From: Syngnathus acus
Lineage: Eukaryota > Chordata > Actinopteri > Syngnathiformes > Syngnathidae
NCBI RefSeq assembly: GCF_901709675.1
Contig: NC_051100.1
Location: 6,946,001 to 7,010,000 of the forward strand
DNA: 64,000 bases
Reading direction: 5' to 3'
The first letter of the stretch is position 1, and every line of letters begins with the position of its first letter. The notes beneath the pieces are model-generated. The model worked only from the letters and a program-made list of their open reading frames with translations. It did not search any database and was not told where the DNA came from. Below, one piece after another: positions 13,410 to 28,400 of the stretch. A program made the translations under genes and the position numbers.

Positions 13410-16400
13410 CTGAGGAGAAAATATGGATTGGCGAAATATGAAACCCCCCAATCATATTGAGTACTGTATTGCTTCTTGAAAAAATAAGCAATGCAGAAAG
13501 TAATTTGACAGGCCAGTAGACAACTAGTGGGAATGCTCCCATTAATAGGTGTTTCTCATTAAAATACTGTAGACAGAATTTCCACAGTTTTTTAAATACC
13601 TCAACTACAGCCTAGGCTGATTTATAATGTATTTGCAGGCGCTTTAAAGATCCAATTTGTGTGTTAAAATTAATTGCTGCTGTTATTGCCCTAGACAGCT
13701 GTATGGGTATGTGTATATATGTACTATATGGAAATGGATATGTGATTTTTAATCAGTTACCTTCTCTCCTTTGTCACCACGGGGGCCCTGAATGTGAAAA
13801 AAAGAAGAAATGTGTTCAGAGAAACAAAAATGAATGAATTCATGAATATTTTCAATTAAAACCATCATGCTTTGTTTGTGCAGGGAAATAAAATTAATTA
13901 CTTGATCTCCTTTGTGGCATTCGTTGACAGCCTAAGAGTCATACAAAACAAAACAAGACAGTCATTATGAACTATATCTTACATTTTCGTACATTAAATT
14001 GACAAAACATTAAATGTAGGATGTAAAACTAGAGGTAATAATGTGATTTACATTAAGACGACTTTCCTAATAGTTTTGTCCAGATAACTTTACACATATG
14101 ATGGAAGTCTCACGAAGGCAACACAACTTGTAACAAGGTAATTGGCTTTGACCTTCATGACCCTGAGAGAAGCAGAGTTATTACAAATTCCCCAGATAGC
14201 CTGATGCCTACCACCCGGAAAGAAAAAAAACAGGCGTTCATCCTCAGCCAGGGCACAAAATGGACACAAGGCCAAACAGAACGTCTCAGTTTTCAAATAC
14301 AAGCCAAAGGAACGGTGTTGTGTTTCAATTGGCATCCAACAGTCAAACGCTGTTGACTTTTCTAGGAAACAGCTGCTGATATGGATGCCCCCAGCCCGTG
14401 TCCTCCGAATTAGTCAGAGGCCTTGTTCCGAGTTGGAAAGTTAACAAGATGACTAACAGCTTAAAGACACTTGAGGCTACAAGCATTAGGACAGTCAGTC
14501 ACGGCTCATTCATTCAACACATGTACAATAGTGCATCTGGTGAAGTCTTGGAAGCTTGCATACTCAGCATACAACTTTCTAAAAGCAATCAGAGTTATTT
14601 ATTCGGTTTTCAAAAGTCTATTTTCTGAGCTGCCCATTAAGAATGTGATTGTGAAGTATACAGTTTATTTCAATTTCTAGAATTTCATAGAACATACCAG
14701 TTCATTATGTTGTGCATATTCAACACAGCACACAATGCTATATGGCAGACTGTGAATGCAAAAAAATGACATGAGCTAATTCTTGGCTGGTGGTCACAAG
14801 AGGGTGAAAAGTGATGGCGATTCCAAGAGCTCATGACTGGCTGGAGCCTCCCCAGAAATAGTATAGAGAGGTAAAGAAATAAAAAAAAAGACCGCACAAT
14901 AATAAGAAGTGAAAATAGAGGAAAATACGGAGTTGATTCTGCTATTATCTATAACATCCTCTACGTGTAAAGGGAGAAAAGATTTTGTAAAGGAAAATCA
15001 CAAGATGGAAGTCCTGATTGGTGAACTTACAGGCAGCCCTGGAGCTCCAGGGAGACCAATATCACCCTGTGAACCAAGACAATAATAATTAATGAAATTT
15101 CAAACAGTGGAGAATAAAATAAGGTAAGGGCAAATGGGGATAGTAAATTACAAAAAACACCAAAAAATAAAAACAATGGGTTTTTTTTCCCATTAAATAT
15201 TAATCTGTTATCTAATTGTAATGTCAGCCAGAATAAGACTGGAGAAATAGTTAACGTATGCACAAAAAGAAAACCCATTAACTGGTATTTACAGTGTGTG
15301 GTGAGATGAAGCCTGTCAAAAATGCATTTGCACAGTCAGATGGGACAGATTGGCTTGTGCCATTAAACGTGACAGCTTAAAACAAATAAAACGGTACGAC
15401 AGAGTGTGAAAGCTTTGCACCATTAACAATGAACAGTTACGATAGTATTGTTGACATAGAGGAGGTTGTGGATGAACTATTTTGACAGCAACACAGCAAA
15501 AAAATAGTTTTTATTTGCTCATGCCTTTGCCTCTCAGTTTCCTCCTTTTGTACTGGCATACATTTTTGGAGAGTTCTTCCTTCTAACACAAGTCCCAGCA
15601 TCCTGAGAAAAAAATCTGTTGATTCTCGAATTGAATGAAAGATACAATTGTGCATGTAACGCGTGTTATATCTGAATGGAAAAAAAAAATAAAAATAAAA
15701 AAAGAGGAGAAAATATGTCTATTGCCAGAACAGACACATCTAACAACCATACGGTATGGAAATAAGCAGCTAATATCAGCATGTGTTTTTTCTCTACCAA
15801 GCGTGTTCTCACCTACATTACATCCGACTGTGTCCACAACAGGCACATTGTAAACACAACCAAGCCTGCCGCTATTTTGAACTGAGTTACCAAATCGCTC
15901 TGCCTTTCTCAATCTGAACCGTAATCGTTCAGATTCAAATGATGCCCACCCTTACTCTGAAGTAACCACTCTACATAATACGTCAACTGCGTACTTTTTC
16001 TGGGCTATACATGACAGAATTACTCACTTTTTCCCCCTTTGGACCAACTGGTCCCGGGTCACCTGTCGGACCCTGAGAAGGAAAACATATGAGGTGTATG
16101 ATTTCCATCTACATGTATTCATTATGTTAAAGGTGATTAAATTGAGAATAATTTTTCCTTGTATGTCAGTATTGTGATGGTTATCGCATGCATTTGTGAC
16201 ATTGGTTGTTTCTCCATACCACATTTATGGAAATGAAAAAAAACAACACCTGGTTGTTATAAGTCACCACTTCATTCAATGTGAATGATGCCACTTATTG
16301 ACAACGCAGGAAGGCAAAATACACCAAAGTGTTAAAATAACATCAGTGGATATGATGTCAAAGCATGGACTAGTAACTAGCAAGGAAAACTACAATGAGG

Positions 16401-19400
16401 TCACTTACAATAGTGTCAATCCCTGACCCTTCCCACCTGTTTCCACCCTGCCAAGAACCGTTTATATAATTGCTTTTACACATACAACCAGCGGGTTGGA
16501 CTGAGCAAAGTCAAGCCTGGCAGGCATGAAATGAGACAGACAGCTGAGATGGAGCGAGATTGCTGATGGATGAGCCTTGACGCATATTGACAGGCTAAAT
16601 TGTTAGCAAGCCTAGTTAGGGCTGACACATTCAGGCCGGTAAATGCAAGGCTCCTCAAAAAGTTAGGAGAGGGGAATGGGGGCGAGAGGAATGGGGAGTA
16701 GGAGAAGGGCTGCAAAAATTCTATTATTTGTCATGGTTAAATAAAGTGTTAGAGAGGCTATTAATGGTGAATTATATGCAAAAGATGATTGCATACCCTT
16801 ATTACACAAGTCTGGCGCCATCAGTGATGTGACTAATCTATTCTCGATTGCCTGCAAGCCTCTTATTCAACAGTAACATTCAAGAACCCAAAAATGGTAT
16901 TCAAAAAGGTCGAAATGAATTGTCTTTATCCCCACCAACTTGTTGTGACTGCAGTGATTTTGTCATGATTTTCAAAATGTGAATCTCTTTTCATGCCCAC
17001 ATAAAACGACTGTAAATCCAAAGTGTTCTCAGCGTAAAACGTGAGAGGCAAATTCAAACTGACAGGCCAAGCACTTAACTGTGGTAATGTAACACACACG
17101 GGGGGAATCCTGTAGCTAATTTCTTTGTGGAGTTATTAGTCGACCTGATAGGAATGAAAGCATATTGGGGATCAAGGATCAATTTGATAACGAGCACGTA
17201 AACAACTCGAGGTGTACTCAATTACAGGAAGGAATTTGATTAATCGAAATGTGCCACCCTTTCTGTAATGAGCAGCCCTGCACTCATTATTGTGCTGAAA
17301 AGGTCCGGTATTATGAACACGATGTCTTGTTATTGGTATTCTTTGACAGTCATTATGTTGGTTGGAGAGAAACACTTTGGGGGGGATGACACTGATTCTC
17401 AAACGGAGATCAGTGGGTTGAAAACAAATTAAAATCATTGACCCTAAAGATGACGTTAGACTCACTTGAGAACTTCATCGTTGCGATGGTCTCTATTTTT
17501 TTCATGCCAAAAATCTGTTTCAAATAAGGGCATTTTTCATGGACAGGCACAGAAACAAACAAATAAAAACAAACAATCAACTATAGAATTCAGAATCAGG
17601 TAATTGAACTGAATGTAGTGATTAAAATCTCTGGATGCCCTACGCTTGTTTCTCTTCAAGCTAGTCTTACGTTGGTGACAATCGTTTTCCTTTCCCAGCA
17701 GAACTTTTTCACTTTGTAATTGACTAAAAACAGAAAATACGTGTTTTTAATTTACCATGTGTGCCTTTGTGATAGAAGGCACGTACATTCATTCAAATCA
17801 AATGCATTGTGCTTTGTGAATTCATTCAACGTTGCAAGTTTGGAATAATGCAAGACTAAACATGAGCTTAAAATACTGTTTTTATGTGATGGGTGACATT
17901 TACTTTGCAGGCACAGTGGCATTAATTAAATTGTCATTGTCTTAGAAATGTAATAATTGTCTCATATGGAAAAGCAGTGACAAAACATTTATCCATCCAT
18001 GCATCCATCTCAACCACCCATCCATCAGTGGGTTCAAAGCACGCTGAAATACAATGACATCCACCACACATCAGTAGCCTGCAAAATCTGCCTGCCTGTG
18101 CCTGAATCAAATCCACCAAAATTGTGTTACACCAACTGCACCAGAACTAAGACCTGGTTTCACCTGGTCTAAAGTCTCTTCTACTTTCTGTCATCAAATT
18201 GTGTCTAGTAGTAACTACCACCGGAACACCCAGTGAGCCACAGTGCAGTCTGCCAAATTGTCAAACACACCAAACTAGACTTGCCCCAGCATGAAAATGT
18301 AAATATGCCAAATTTTACGTCGAGCCCACCTGCGCTTGGCTATGACAATTCATAAGGCTCAAGGTGTCAAGCTTGATTGAGAAAACAAAAGCAATGAATC
18401 AACTTTGTAAAGAAAGAGAAACATTTATTCTTCTCTTTGTTCCACTTGCCATCTTTTGTGTAACCTCCTTTACATGCTTTTTTTTCGTGATATTGTGGGA
18501 GCACTGAAGCATTTCAGGTGCACAATGATTCAAGGGGCTGAGCTTGCTGCATTGTTATCTTTTGTTGCAAGCTGTGTGCTTTTGCTGTCTGTACATGGTT
18601 GGATGAAGGCGAGGAGGAGGTAGCGAGGGGTGCTGTTTTTGTGTCTGTGCTGCAGCACAAGGTCAGAACACTATGGGGAGCTGTGTGTACACGCGCTTGC
18701 TAATTACACACACCACTGTGTCTCGTTACTCCTGTAGCGGTGGGGCTGCAAGACAATCTGGCAACTCCCCAGCCCAGGACAGCTAAAGCCACACACGCAG
18801 GGGTGCACAAATACAGTCTAATTATGTTTACTTATACGTTGTACTAACTGGACCAGCTCGGGGTTGGTGCCCCGTCTGGAGAGCCTGGGGATAATTGCAA
18901 ATCCCTCCAATTGTATACATTATAATCATCAACAAACTGAGCTTTCCCTGTTGGGGAAACTGGCTAAATTAAAGTAGGAGTTGTTTTAAGTATCCCAATA
19001 GAAGAATATCAAAAGGACAGGCTTTTTGAAGCCGAGTGGAACAATATCTCTAAGTAACATAGATAACTTGAGCGTCGATAATCAAATACCAGCGATACTG
19101 CAGCAGGAAATGCCTTTTGTGCCTTACCATTTGCTCAGCGATACGCCATCACGCCTGCTCTCCTGCTGTGAAACCAATCACAGTGAATGCTGGGAACTAC
19201 TTCTTATTAGCATAGCTATTACTCCCCATGAATGACAATCATTTACCACAGGGATTTAAACAAAGTGCTATTCTGTAAGAATATCATCGTCAAAGGATTG
19301 TGTTTATACTTCCGTCTTCCGTCAAACATCATATATTCCAAACACAGATTGAAGTGGTTGCTGGATTACACGCTGCCTATTCCCTCTCTCTTTCTCCCAT

Positions 19401-22400
19401 AGGATATGTATCTGTGAAAATGACCCTTGTGCATCTGTGAAGGAACTAGGGTTGGCTAGCCAGTCTACACCGAGTATGTACGTTCACGGAGGGTTTGAAT
19501 AAAAAATTCCCATGCTTTCGCCAGGGCCGTGATCTTTATGAAGCTGAGTGCTTGACATGTAAGGCAGGCACTTGTGTGTCTGGCAAATAGAATAGAATAG
19601 ATCTTTATTTGTCATTGTCACATGTACAACGAAATTTAAAAAGTGCCAACCAATCCGCGCATGCGATAAAAAATAAATAGAATAAATAGAATAAAAAGAT
19701 TAAAAAAAACAAGCTAAAAACCCACAGAAGAACATACACAGACATAATCATTTACGTTTAGCTGCATTCAATGTGACTGCCGCTGTAGGGTAAAAACTGT
19801 TGGCGCCAACGACTTGCAGGCACACATAAATTCAGCCAAGCACACAAAAGCAGCGAGGGGCGAGGGCTTATCATCCAAAATCATGGATTTCTTTGTGACG
19901 AAGTCCGAGAGTGTCGCCGTCACTGCAGCAGAAGGTAGCTATGCGTTCATTAACAGTTAGGCACCATGAAAGCTACAGGTCAATGGACTGCACATCTGGC
20001 TTGTTAAGGAAGATTTTCACAGACTCCCCATCAGCTCAAAAATTCTCATGCGTCCGAATGAAGACGGAAGCCATTGTAACTTCCATGATAGACTGTTAAG
20101 ACTTACTATCAGCTGGTGAATGCAGAAATGCAATCTTCTGCCAAATAGTGAAATGTATTCCTCACAATAGGATATTATTTAATCAGGAGGCCAAAAATGT
20201 GGTTATGCTAAGGTTGTGCCATTAATATATACTTGCTGGACAGCTGACAAGATAATGAAATCCAGAGATTATTTGATTATTATTACTGAATTATTTTAAT
20301 TTACTTTTGCGACCGTGATTCGCAGGAGTGAAGAATTGCTAACGATCTATCTGAAAAATGTCTATAGTATTCAGACAGTCTCATGTAGTTTAAATGAAGT
20401 AAATAAATTTGAAATATCTCTCAGTAAGATGTGGTGCTCAGCATTACATTAATACAGTGCACAAAAAGAGCATTCGTATTTAAAATTTTTACCACAAAGG
20501 GCATGAATACTATTGGACATACTGTCATATACTTTTTTTTTTTCATTAACAATTCTCATAGGTGTGGAATGAAGACACATCGTGATTTATAAAGGTCACC
20601 TGTTCTCACGGACTTTTGCTTTTATTTTGCAGGATAATGACTGCCATTGAATGTGCTGCTTTTGGATGGGAGGGAGTTTATATCCAATTAGGTGGTCTCC
20701 ACAATAAACTTGATAATGACATTCATGTGCAAATGCACGTTGCGTTGCCAGTAGCTACAGACTCTTGAACAAAGTGAGCAATGTGGGGCGGCTGGTTGGT
20801 GGATTGGATTGCACATTGGAGTGATCTTAGTGTTTAAAGTCATGATTGCAACCTGACAATTAAGCTTTTGTTGTTGGTCCCTCAACTTGCATTTTGCATA
20901 GATTACTGCACAATCATGATTTGCTCGGACTTAAACTTGCTGGCTAGCTGCAATGGATCATAAATATATCACAAAACTAGTTAGAGCTTAGAGCGTCATT
21001 TGGCAATTGCTGAGACATGATGTGTATTATTCATAAAAATAAAAAATAGTCAAATTCTTGTTTCCATGGTAGCTTCTCAAGGTAGAGACGACCTTTAACT
21101 TGCTGCAACACATCTTTTTTAATCCAATTTGGAGAATGACTTCAATATCCACATCGAAGAACTTTTTTGTGACAAATGTTTCTCTTCTCAATAGGGAAAT
21201 ATTTTGATGACTGTGTGAGTGCCAGCCAAGCCACAATAAAGTGACCATCTGCACAGCCTCCATCTATATCGCACCTCAGTGGGTAAACTAACAGTTTATC
21301 ATTAAACATGCTAATGGGCAATAAAATGTGAGTTTCTCTCACCTGATCTTTGCTAAAACAACTTCCGTAAAGTTCTAAAGGACCTAATTTATAAACGAAT
21401 ATGTCTCAAGCATCCCTTTGCTGCTGAACATACTGTAGTCTTATAGTAGACACATTAACCGAATCACCGCAGTTCAATTTGTGAGCACGCGATAAAGTTT
21501 AACCCGAAGTGACATAGAAGAGGCATACAGTAATTTGAGAAATTAGTTTAGTCCATTAGTATGCCAAGCCCATGGCTGCACACATATCAATTAGTTTGAC
21601 TGCAGAAGGACACCGAGGGCTAGAGCACACTCAGATCTACTTCAAATACGTCAGCCACAAGAAAACAGACACACAGTAAATGATGCTTTGCTTCTCATGC
21701 CCCAAGGCACAGGCACAGAAAATGAAAAGCCTATGAGAATTGATTCTCTGATGATGCTGGATCTGGCTGATATGCTATGCATGGAATATATGTTGGCTGG
21801 AGATAGTGGCACTTACCTTCTCCCCGTTGACCCCCTTCTGTCCTTCTAATCCATCTTCTCCCTAGAGGGTCAGGAGTGAATGTTGAAAGGTCCTTGAAAA
21901 GTTTGCATTTCATTCCTTGATTTTCCATTTCATTATATTAAACAACTCCCTGAGAATCGTGATTGGAGTGAACCAATATAAAAGTGTAAAACAGCTTTAC
22001 TGGGCAATAGCTTGAAGCAAATAAAACCAATCAACAACAAATTCCAACAAAGACACATTCCTAGAGTTATATTCATTGTATTGTGATTTACTAATTAAAA
22101 GATCAGTGCAAAACTGTGTCCCAAACACAAAAATTCTGTGTAGTGGTAGAAAACAAATCTACAGTCTGCAAATAAATTTCACCCAGCAAATTCCTTAAAA
22201 CGGAGGATCATCACTTCAGCCTTACTGGTACACAACTACAAGCTCAAGAGAGCAACTATTCTGTTCTGCTTTTCATTTTTCATTTCTGAGCTGTGGGTTA
22301 AATGTCATGCAACCTGTGGCAGTGGTATTAACCTATGGTGTTTTTTAACTTGGCCAAATTGTGGGCTTAGAAAAAGTCTAGCCCTTTCATCCAAGGACAA

Positions 22401-25400
22401 AATTACATTTACTGTTATGATAAAAGTAGCTGCAGCAAACCTTTACAACGTGGCAAGCAATGAAGCCTGGAAAATTGCAACACCGCTCAATTTTTTTCCC
22501 TTAACATCACACAACGCTCATAAGATATACAATGACTGAATAAGAAAAAAAAGCCAGAGCAAGTCTAGTTTACTATCTCTGAGAATTTGGTATATGATGC
22601 TACACTTTGCTCGGTATTTTAATGAACGGAGTGCAACAATGGATTTCAACTCCCTTTTAGCATACATACAGCCCTTCCTGGACTACTCTATGATGAAGGT
22701 AAAAGGGCAAAGTTTGTAGTAGCTACCTTCGGACCCGGGCTTCCTGGACTGCAGGCCTCCCCTGGGTCTCCCTGTAAAAGAAACACATAGGACATTAAAA
22801 AAAATGGTTTGGCATTCTGAAGTCATTTTTAGTGTTTGTTTGATCATTTGTTTCATTATTTTCTATCGAAAATGTGCAATATAGATGATCCATATCTATT
22901 AGAGCACTGTCACAGAACGGCTAGGCAAGCTTGCTTCCTTTTTTCCAGATATAGCTGTACACAAAGGTAATTGTTGAGGAAGAAGTTTTAATTTCACTAT
23001 TATGCTTTTTCCCCCCTGTCTTTTGTATGCACATACAGGAGCTGTAAATCTAGTAATACCAGGGTTTATGTGCGGGGCCATGCAAAATGAATTTCCATTC
23101 AAGTAAGCTCCATTCTTATAACCCACTACTTATCTGTTTAATTTCCTGGGGGATTTTGGATTAATCATTGCGGTTTAATCCTTTTGCAGTGTAGTAGAAT
23201 CCTCCATCAAACTCTCACTGTAATGCAGGATAGTACCCACTGTTAGAGTAACACAACCAAAGTAATCCCCCGTACACTTTCCCAAGAACTCCACTGTCTA
23301 GGTCACAATTACTCTGCCGTGCTTCTCATTATGCATCTTTTAAATGCTCTGGATTGGCCAGATGTCTTTGATTAATCTTTACAAAGTCAAGCTAAATTGC
23401 TAATATGTACACTCTGACCATTTTTTTACATCCGAACATAGAAAGGGATTCTGTAACAGTAATTGAAAGCCTCACAAGTTCACCTCATTAATGTTTGCTT
23501 AACAATGTTATTAGCCTCTTCTCGTTTATTATGAATGTACACGCAGTAGAGATTAAAATACACTGGATCCCTCTGGGGAAATTTGGGATCAATGTAAAAT
23601 AATCTTAAATAGGGGTGCACTGAAAATTGGATGCTTTGAAAAAGAAAAATGTTAGGATCATTTGTGTCAAAGTGTGATGTTTCAAACATGACTACATCAA
23701 TAACAAAAATGCACATGAGCAAAGCAAGAACGAAGACTTTTACATTATTTGAACTAATATTTTATAGCATCATATAACGTGTTAAATGCTGCCCACTGCA
23801 TCCATTGCAGCCTTGTTATCCTGGGGAGGATTCCCCCATCTGCGGTCCCTTCTCAAGGATTCTGTTTTTTTTTTTTTTATGGTTTTTTCTTTGCCCTCCT
23901 TTGGGTTAAGATCAGGGAGTATTGTTAATATCGTCAACTATGGGCATGTGAAATACTGAGACTTTTTTTGATTAAGGGTTATATCAATACATTCGACTTG
24001 ACACCCAAACTAAACACAGAGAGTCTCAATCCCGAGATACCCCACCAGGTCTATTCGACCGCGAGGCAGAAATACGCTTCTTTATTCATATGGCATTGTT
24101 GCAAATACCAACTTGAGACATATTTAGAATAGGATTGGATTGCTACGGGGGGGTTATGTGGTGCTGAGCGAAAGCCTATGTTTGAAAGTGGAGTGCAGTG
24201 CACAGTATGTTATCAGCCAACAAAGCCTCTTTTCCAACATCAGATTGGAGTGTGTATGTGCAGGCCTCAATAATGGTTTTCCTTACCGTCATTGATTTCA
24301 TGTTCAAGATGGTAATAGGATTTGTTATGAATTTTGGCGGTCAGCGAGTAAACAAATGGTTCCAAGTATTGATTGGTTGAAAACTTGAAATTACATTTCA
24401 GGTGTTAACAATAGAGGCCAGCACCTCAAGAGTATCAGAACATAGTCAGGAGAGATAATGGAAAAAATAATGATAAAGTGCTTGTGTTTGTGAGAGTCAT
24501 GTTGAAGTCTATCATGGGTATAAAATCACACCTACTTAGATACAATTATCTTTGAAGACAAAGATATAGACCAAAAGGGTGTTTTTTTGGGTTTTTTGTT
24601 TTAATCAAAGTGGTTGCTGTGCTGCATTTTGAATGAGGTGCATTTTGAATTATTGCACACTGAGTATTTCCCCCCAAAAATGTAAGGGCAATACTCGGGC
24701 TAAAACTTTTTCTAAGTATATGTACAGACCCCTATTTTTCCCCAAATACTGATCTTAAATAGAGTGTTCATACACTTGATTTTGCCCAGCTAATGAAGAG
24801 AATGGCGTATACTTTTTAAGACTTCACAATCCATTAGAAACCTATTGAATTCTCTAAAACTAAAGATTTTAAGGGATTAATACACTGGTTTTACAAGGTA
24901 AGCATTGTGATCCAAAAATAAATCTCTCTTCCCTCACTAAAAGCCACCCTAATCAGACACACTTAAAGTTCTTCGCTGTGACTTATTTTCCCACTCTATG
25001 AAAGGATTTTGTCTAATTCAGGTTATTTGCCCATTTTGTGTGGAGATTATTTTGTTAGAAAAATAATAATAGCAATAAGCAGAAGAATCATTTTTTGAAG
25101 AGATTTTTGTTGTGGTTGTCAGGCAAAAAGGCAGTATTTTTAGTCCAAGTCATTTTGTTATTAAGCTGTCATGAAAACGGGATGGTTCTCTTCAGCACTC
25201 ATGCCAATTACAGCATTTGTGGAAAAAGTACATAAGACCACTCAACATGACAATCAAAATCATCATGACATCTTCCTTCATCTCTTACGTGTTACATGTT
25301 CTATGTTTAAATAAATTGGTCATACATATTTGTTTTTGTACTAAAATTTCATCTTTCTCATATTGACTGCATGCAGAAAAACTTGGTGTTAGTTGTTCAA

Positions 25401-28400
25401 TTAACTTATATATGCATAATACAGTAGACCCCAACTAATTGTGAGGAATAGGGACCGTATTGCGAATGACCAAAATCCAGTTATAATTGATGCCAAGTGA
25501 AATTGCATTGTGGGGAAAAAATAATAAAATATTCAAACTAAAAACAACCACGAGAATGTTGCTGGTGGTGTTCACATTTAAACATACTTTTTCTCCCATG
25601 TCGCCTTTTGGTCCAGGAAGTCCAACTTGACCTGGAAGTCCAACATCCCCCTATACAATAAAAAGACAAAACATTAGCATTTTTAAGAGCAAATAATGAT
25701 TGGATTAGATGACTGATTTTTTTTTTTTTTAACGAATCCAAAAATGGTGGCTTAGTGTGGAATTGGCCATCTGCTCCTCTCAGAGAGGACTCAATGCATC
25801 CAGGTTTGAATTTGCATTCCAATCTAGGCCTTATATTTGCAGTTCAAATAATTTTGTGTTATTAAGAATTCATAGCATGATTCCCCATGCTGAAACGATC
25901 AAGGAGCATTGGATCTGTGTTTATTATTATTTTATCACTATTATTCATCTACTAGAGGGGAAATGGGTTTCGGTCTAAATGTTATTTAACTGGACATTAG
26001 GCGTTTGTAAAGGATGGTCGAAATCATTGTTGACAGGGTTACTATAGACATTACATGTGCTCAATTATGCACCCTTGTTGCCTTAAATTGATTGTACCTT
26101 TACAACAGGACAGTGACATCTGTCATTTGGCTGTGTGGCAAGCTGAAACAGCATCTGTGGAAGCTGCACTGGAACTGGGGCTGGGGAAGTGTCATTAAAT
26201 GTCTTCTTGGCTTCACACTGGATCAGTATAAAGAATACACCCATTTAGACACTTTTCTGATTCTACGGAGCAGTGTTGTATTCATGTGGTGCAAGAAAAC
26301 ACAATTGACACACAAGTCCGTGCATGACAACCCAGCACAAGTACCCAGAGAGATGAAATAATAAAGGTCAAAGGCCACAAACCATTGGAAATCATTGCAA
26401 CATTAGTAGTTATTGATTTAAGGCTGTTTTTTGTGTTGTGGCCTTTAGTCCCACATGGATACCACATGGATTGTCCGAGACACCTAAAACTGCCCTTTCG
26501 GAAATCTTAAACCAGGTTTTCTGAGACAGTGATATTCTTTTCATCTCTTTTAATGAACACAACTATCCCCCTCTGTGATTTGTTTGTTTTTACACTTTTG
26601 TTTTTTGCTGATTTCACACTGTGAATGTTTCAAATATTCAAAGGCAAATTATCCATTGTGATGACTATGTGAAGTGCGTAATAAATAAACCAAATCAAGT
26701 GTGAAATGAGGAGTATCATATCAGGTGTTTATTTCAGATGGATATAGTTCCTCAGGTTTATATTGGCAACCTCGTGCCTTGTGCAGACATGGCTTTCTTC
26801 AGGATTCTGACTGGCTAAAAATGTGTCGTTTTGATAGTATGTGCTTCACATTATGCGAATGAATTTTATGGTATAAATTTCTAGGCCTTGAAGAATGCAG
26901 TCTACACATATCAACGGAGGGAAAAAAGAAACTACGGCCATTTTGGATACATTTACAGTGGGATGACTTACCTTTGGCTCAAGTATCTCGCAGCATGTTT
27001 CCATATCGACTATATAAGGATCACAGTATATGATAATTTGTTTGAGTTCAACCTGGGGAAAAGAGCAATCATTTAGTTGCATTGCAAAATTCATTTTAAC
27101 ACTGCGTCCAAAGAAACCTGGTAAATTCAGGTCACTTAAGGTTTTAGCTTCACCTTAAAATACATCTTACGCTGAGCCAAATTTGAACACTTCAATTATT
27201 GTAATGCGCTGACTCATGTATTTACATAAGAAGTGAACCTAAAGGTCAACTGCTAATGGAACTCAAAGCTACATTCTCGTCTGGCACACTCACTGACTAA
27301 AAGACACGGTTTAATTTTATCACTGTTTACTACAATCTTGAAAATAAGTTTAGTGTGCAGATAAAATGTTTGTTCCTTTCACGTATGCACCAAAATCTAG
27401 AAAACTGGAAACTTCTAGCTGCAAAACGTACATCTACAGGCCGTCCATCTTGTATTCGGGTGGCGATGAGTGTACGCCCACTCGGGTCAATGCCATCCCT
27501 TTCAGCAGTCAGCCTCCTTTCAATTAGCTTGCAGTCCATGTAAACGGAGACGATGTTGCTCTGTACAGAAAAGCTCAACTTGTGCCATTGGCGATCAAAA
27601 AGGCTGTGGAGGTCACGGCTCTTAAACGTGTAGCGGAGCACGTTTTTCAGCAGGCCTTGCGAGGAGAACTCCACCGCCTTCTTGCCGCCATCAACCACAA
27701 CTGACACCTGCAGGAATAAAGGGGAGTTCTGAAACAACAACAAAAATTCAAACCCACCTATTCTTTTTTTCTTGTACAGTGCAACCTCTAAAGTCCAACA
27801 CCGCTAATATCGGTTGTATAATTTAATGGCAGCATTTTCACATATTTCTATGAAAAAAAAACAAAAAGTTAAAAACAAAATGAAATCCAAACTAAAATTA
27901 GTTCAATCAAAAATTGTGTTTGAGTTAGGAGGTTCCACTACGTACTATGTGTTATGTAATGCTGGTTTTGACATGTTGGTTGACTACCTGAGTTTCTCCA
28001 GCCTGGTCGAATATCTGCCAAAGATACCAGCGGTCTTTTTTTGTAGTTCTTCTCACACGAAAGATGGTGACAAGGGAAAATTCACTTGGCAATCCATTTG
28101 GGAATACTTGTCTAAAAAAAATGAAAATAAGACTGTCATAGGAATGTTACCTCAATGACAGGAATATTATTATTTAAATAAAGTCAAAGTCTGCTTTATT
28201 GTCAATCTCTTCACATGTCAACACATACAAAGAGATCGAAATTTCATTTCCTACTATCCCATGGTGACAGGACATATTACACATTCAAGTAAACAATACA
28301 AAAAGTAAAAATAAGAAGGCACATACAATGAATAAATAAGAGCAATGAATAAATAAGAGCAACTTGGTGGAAATGGTGCGATCGTGCATACAGCAGACGG

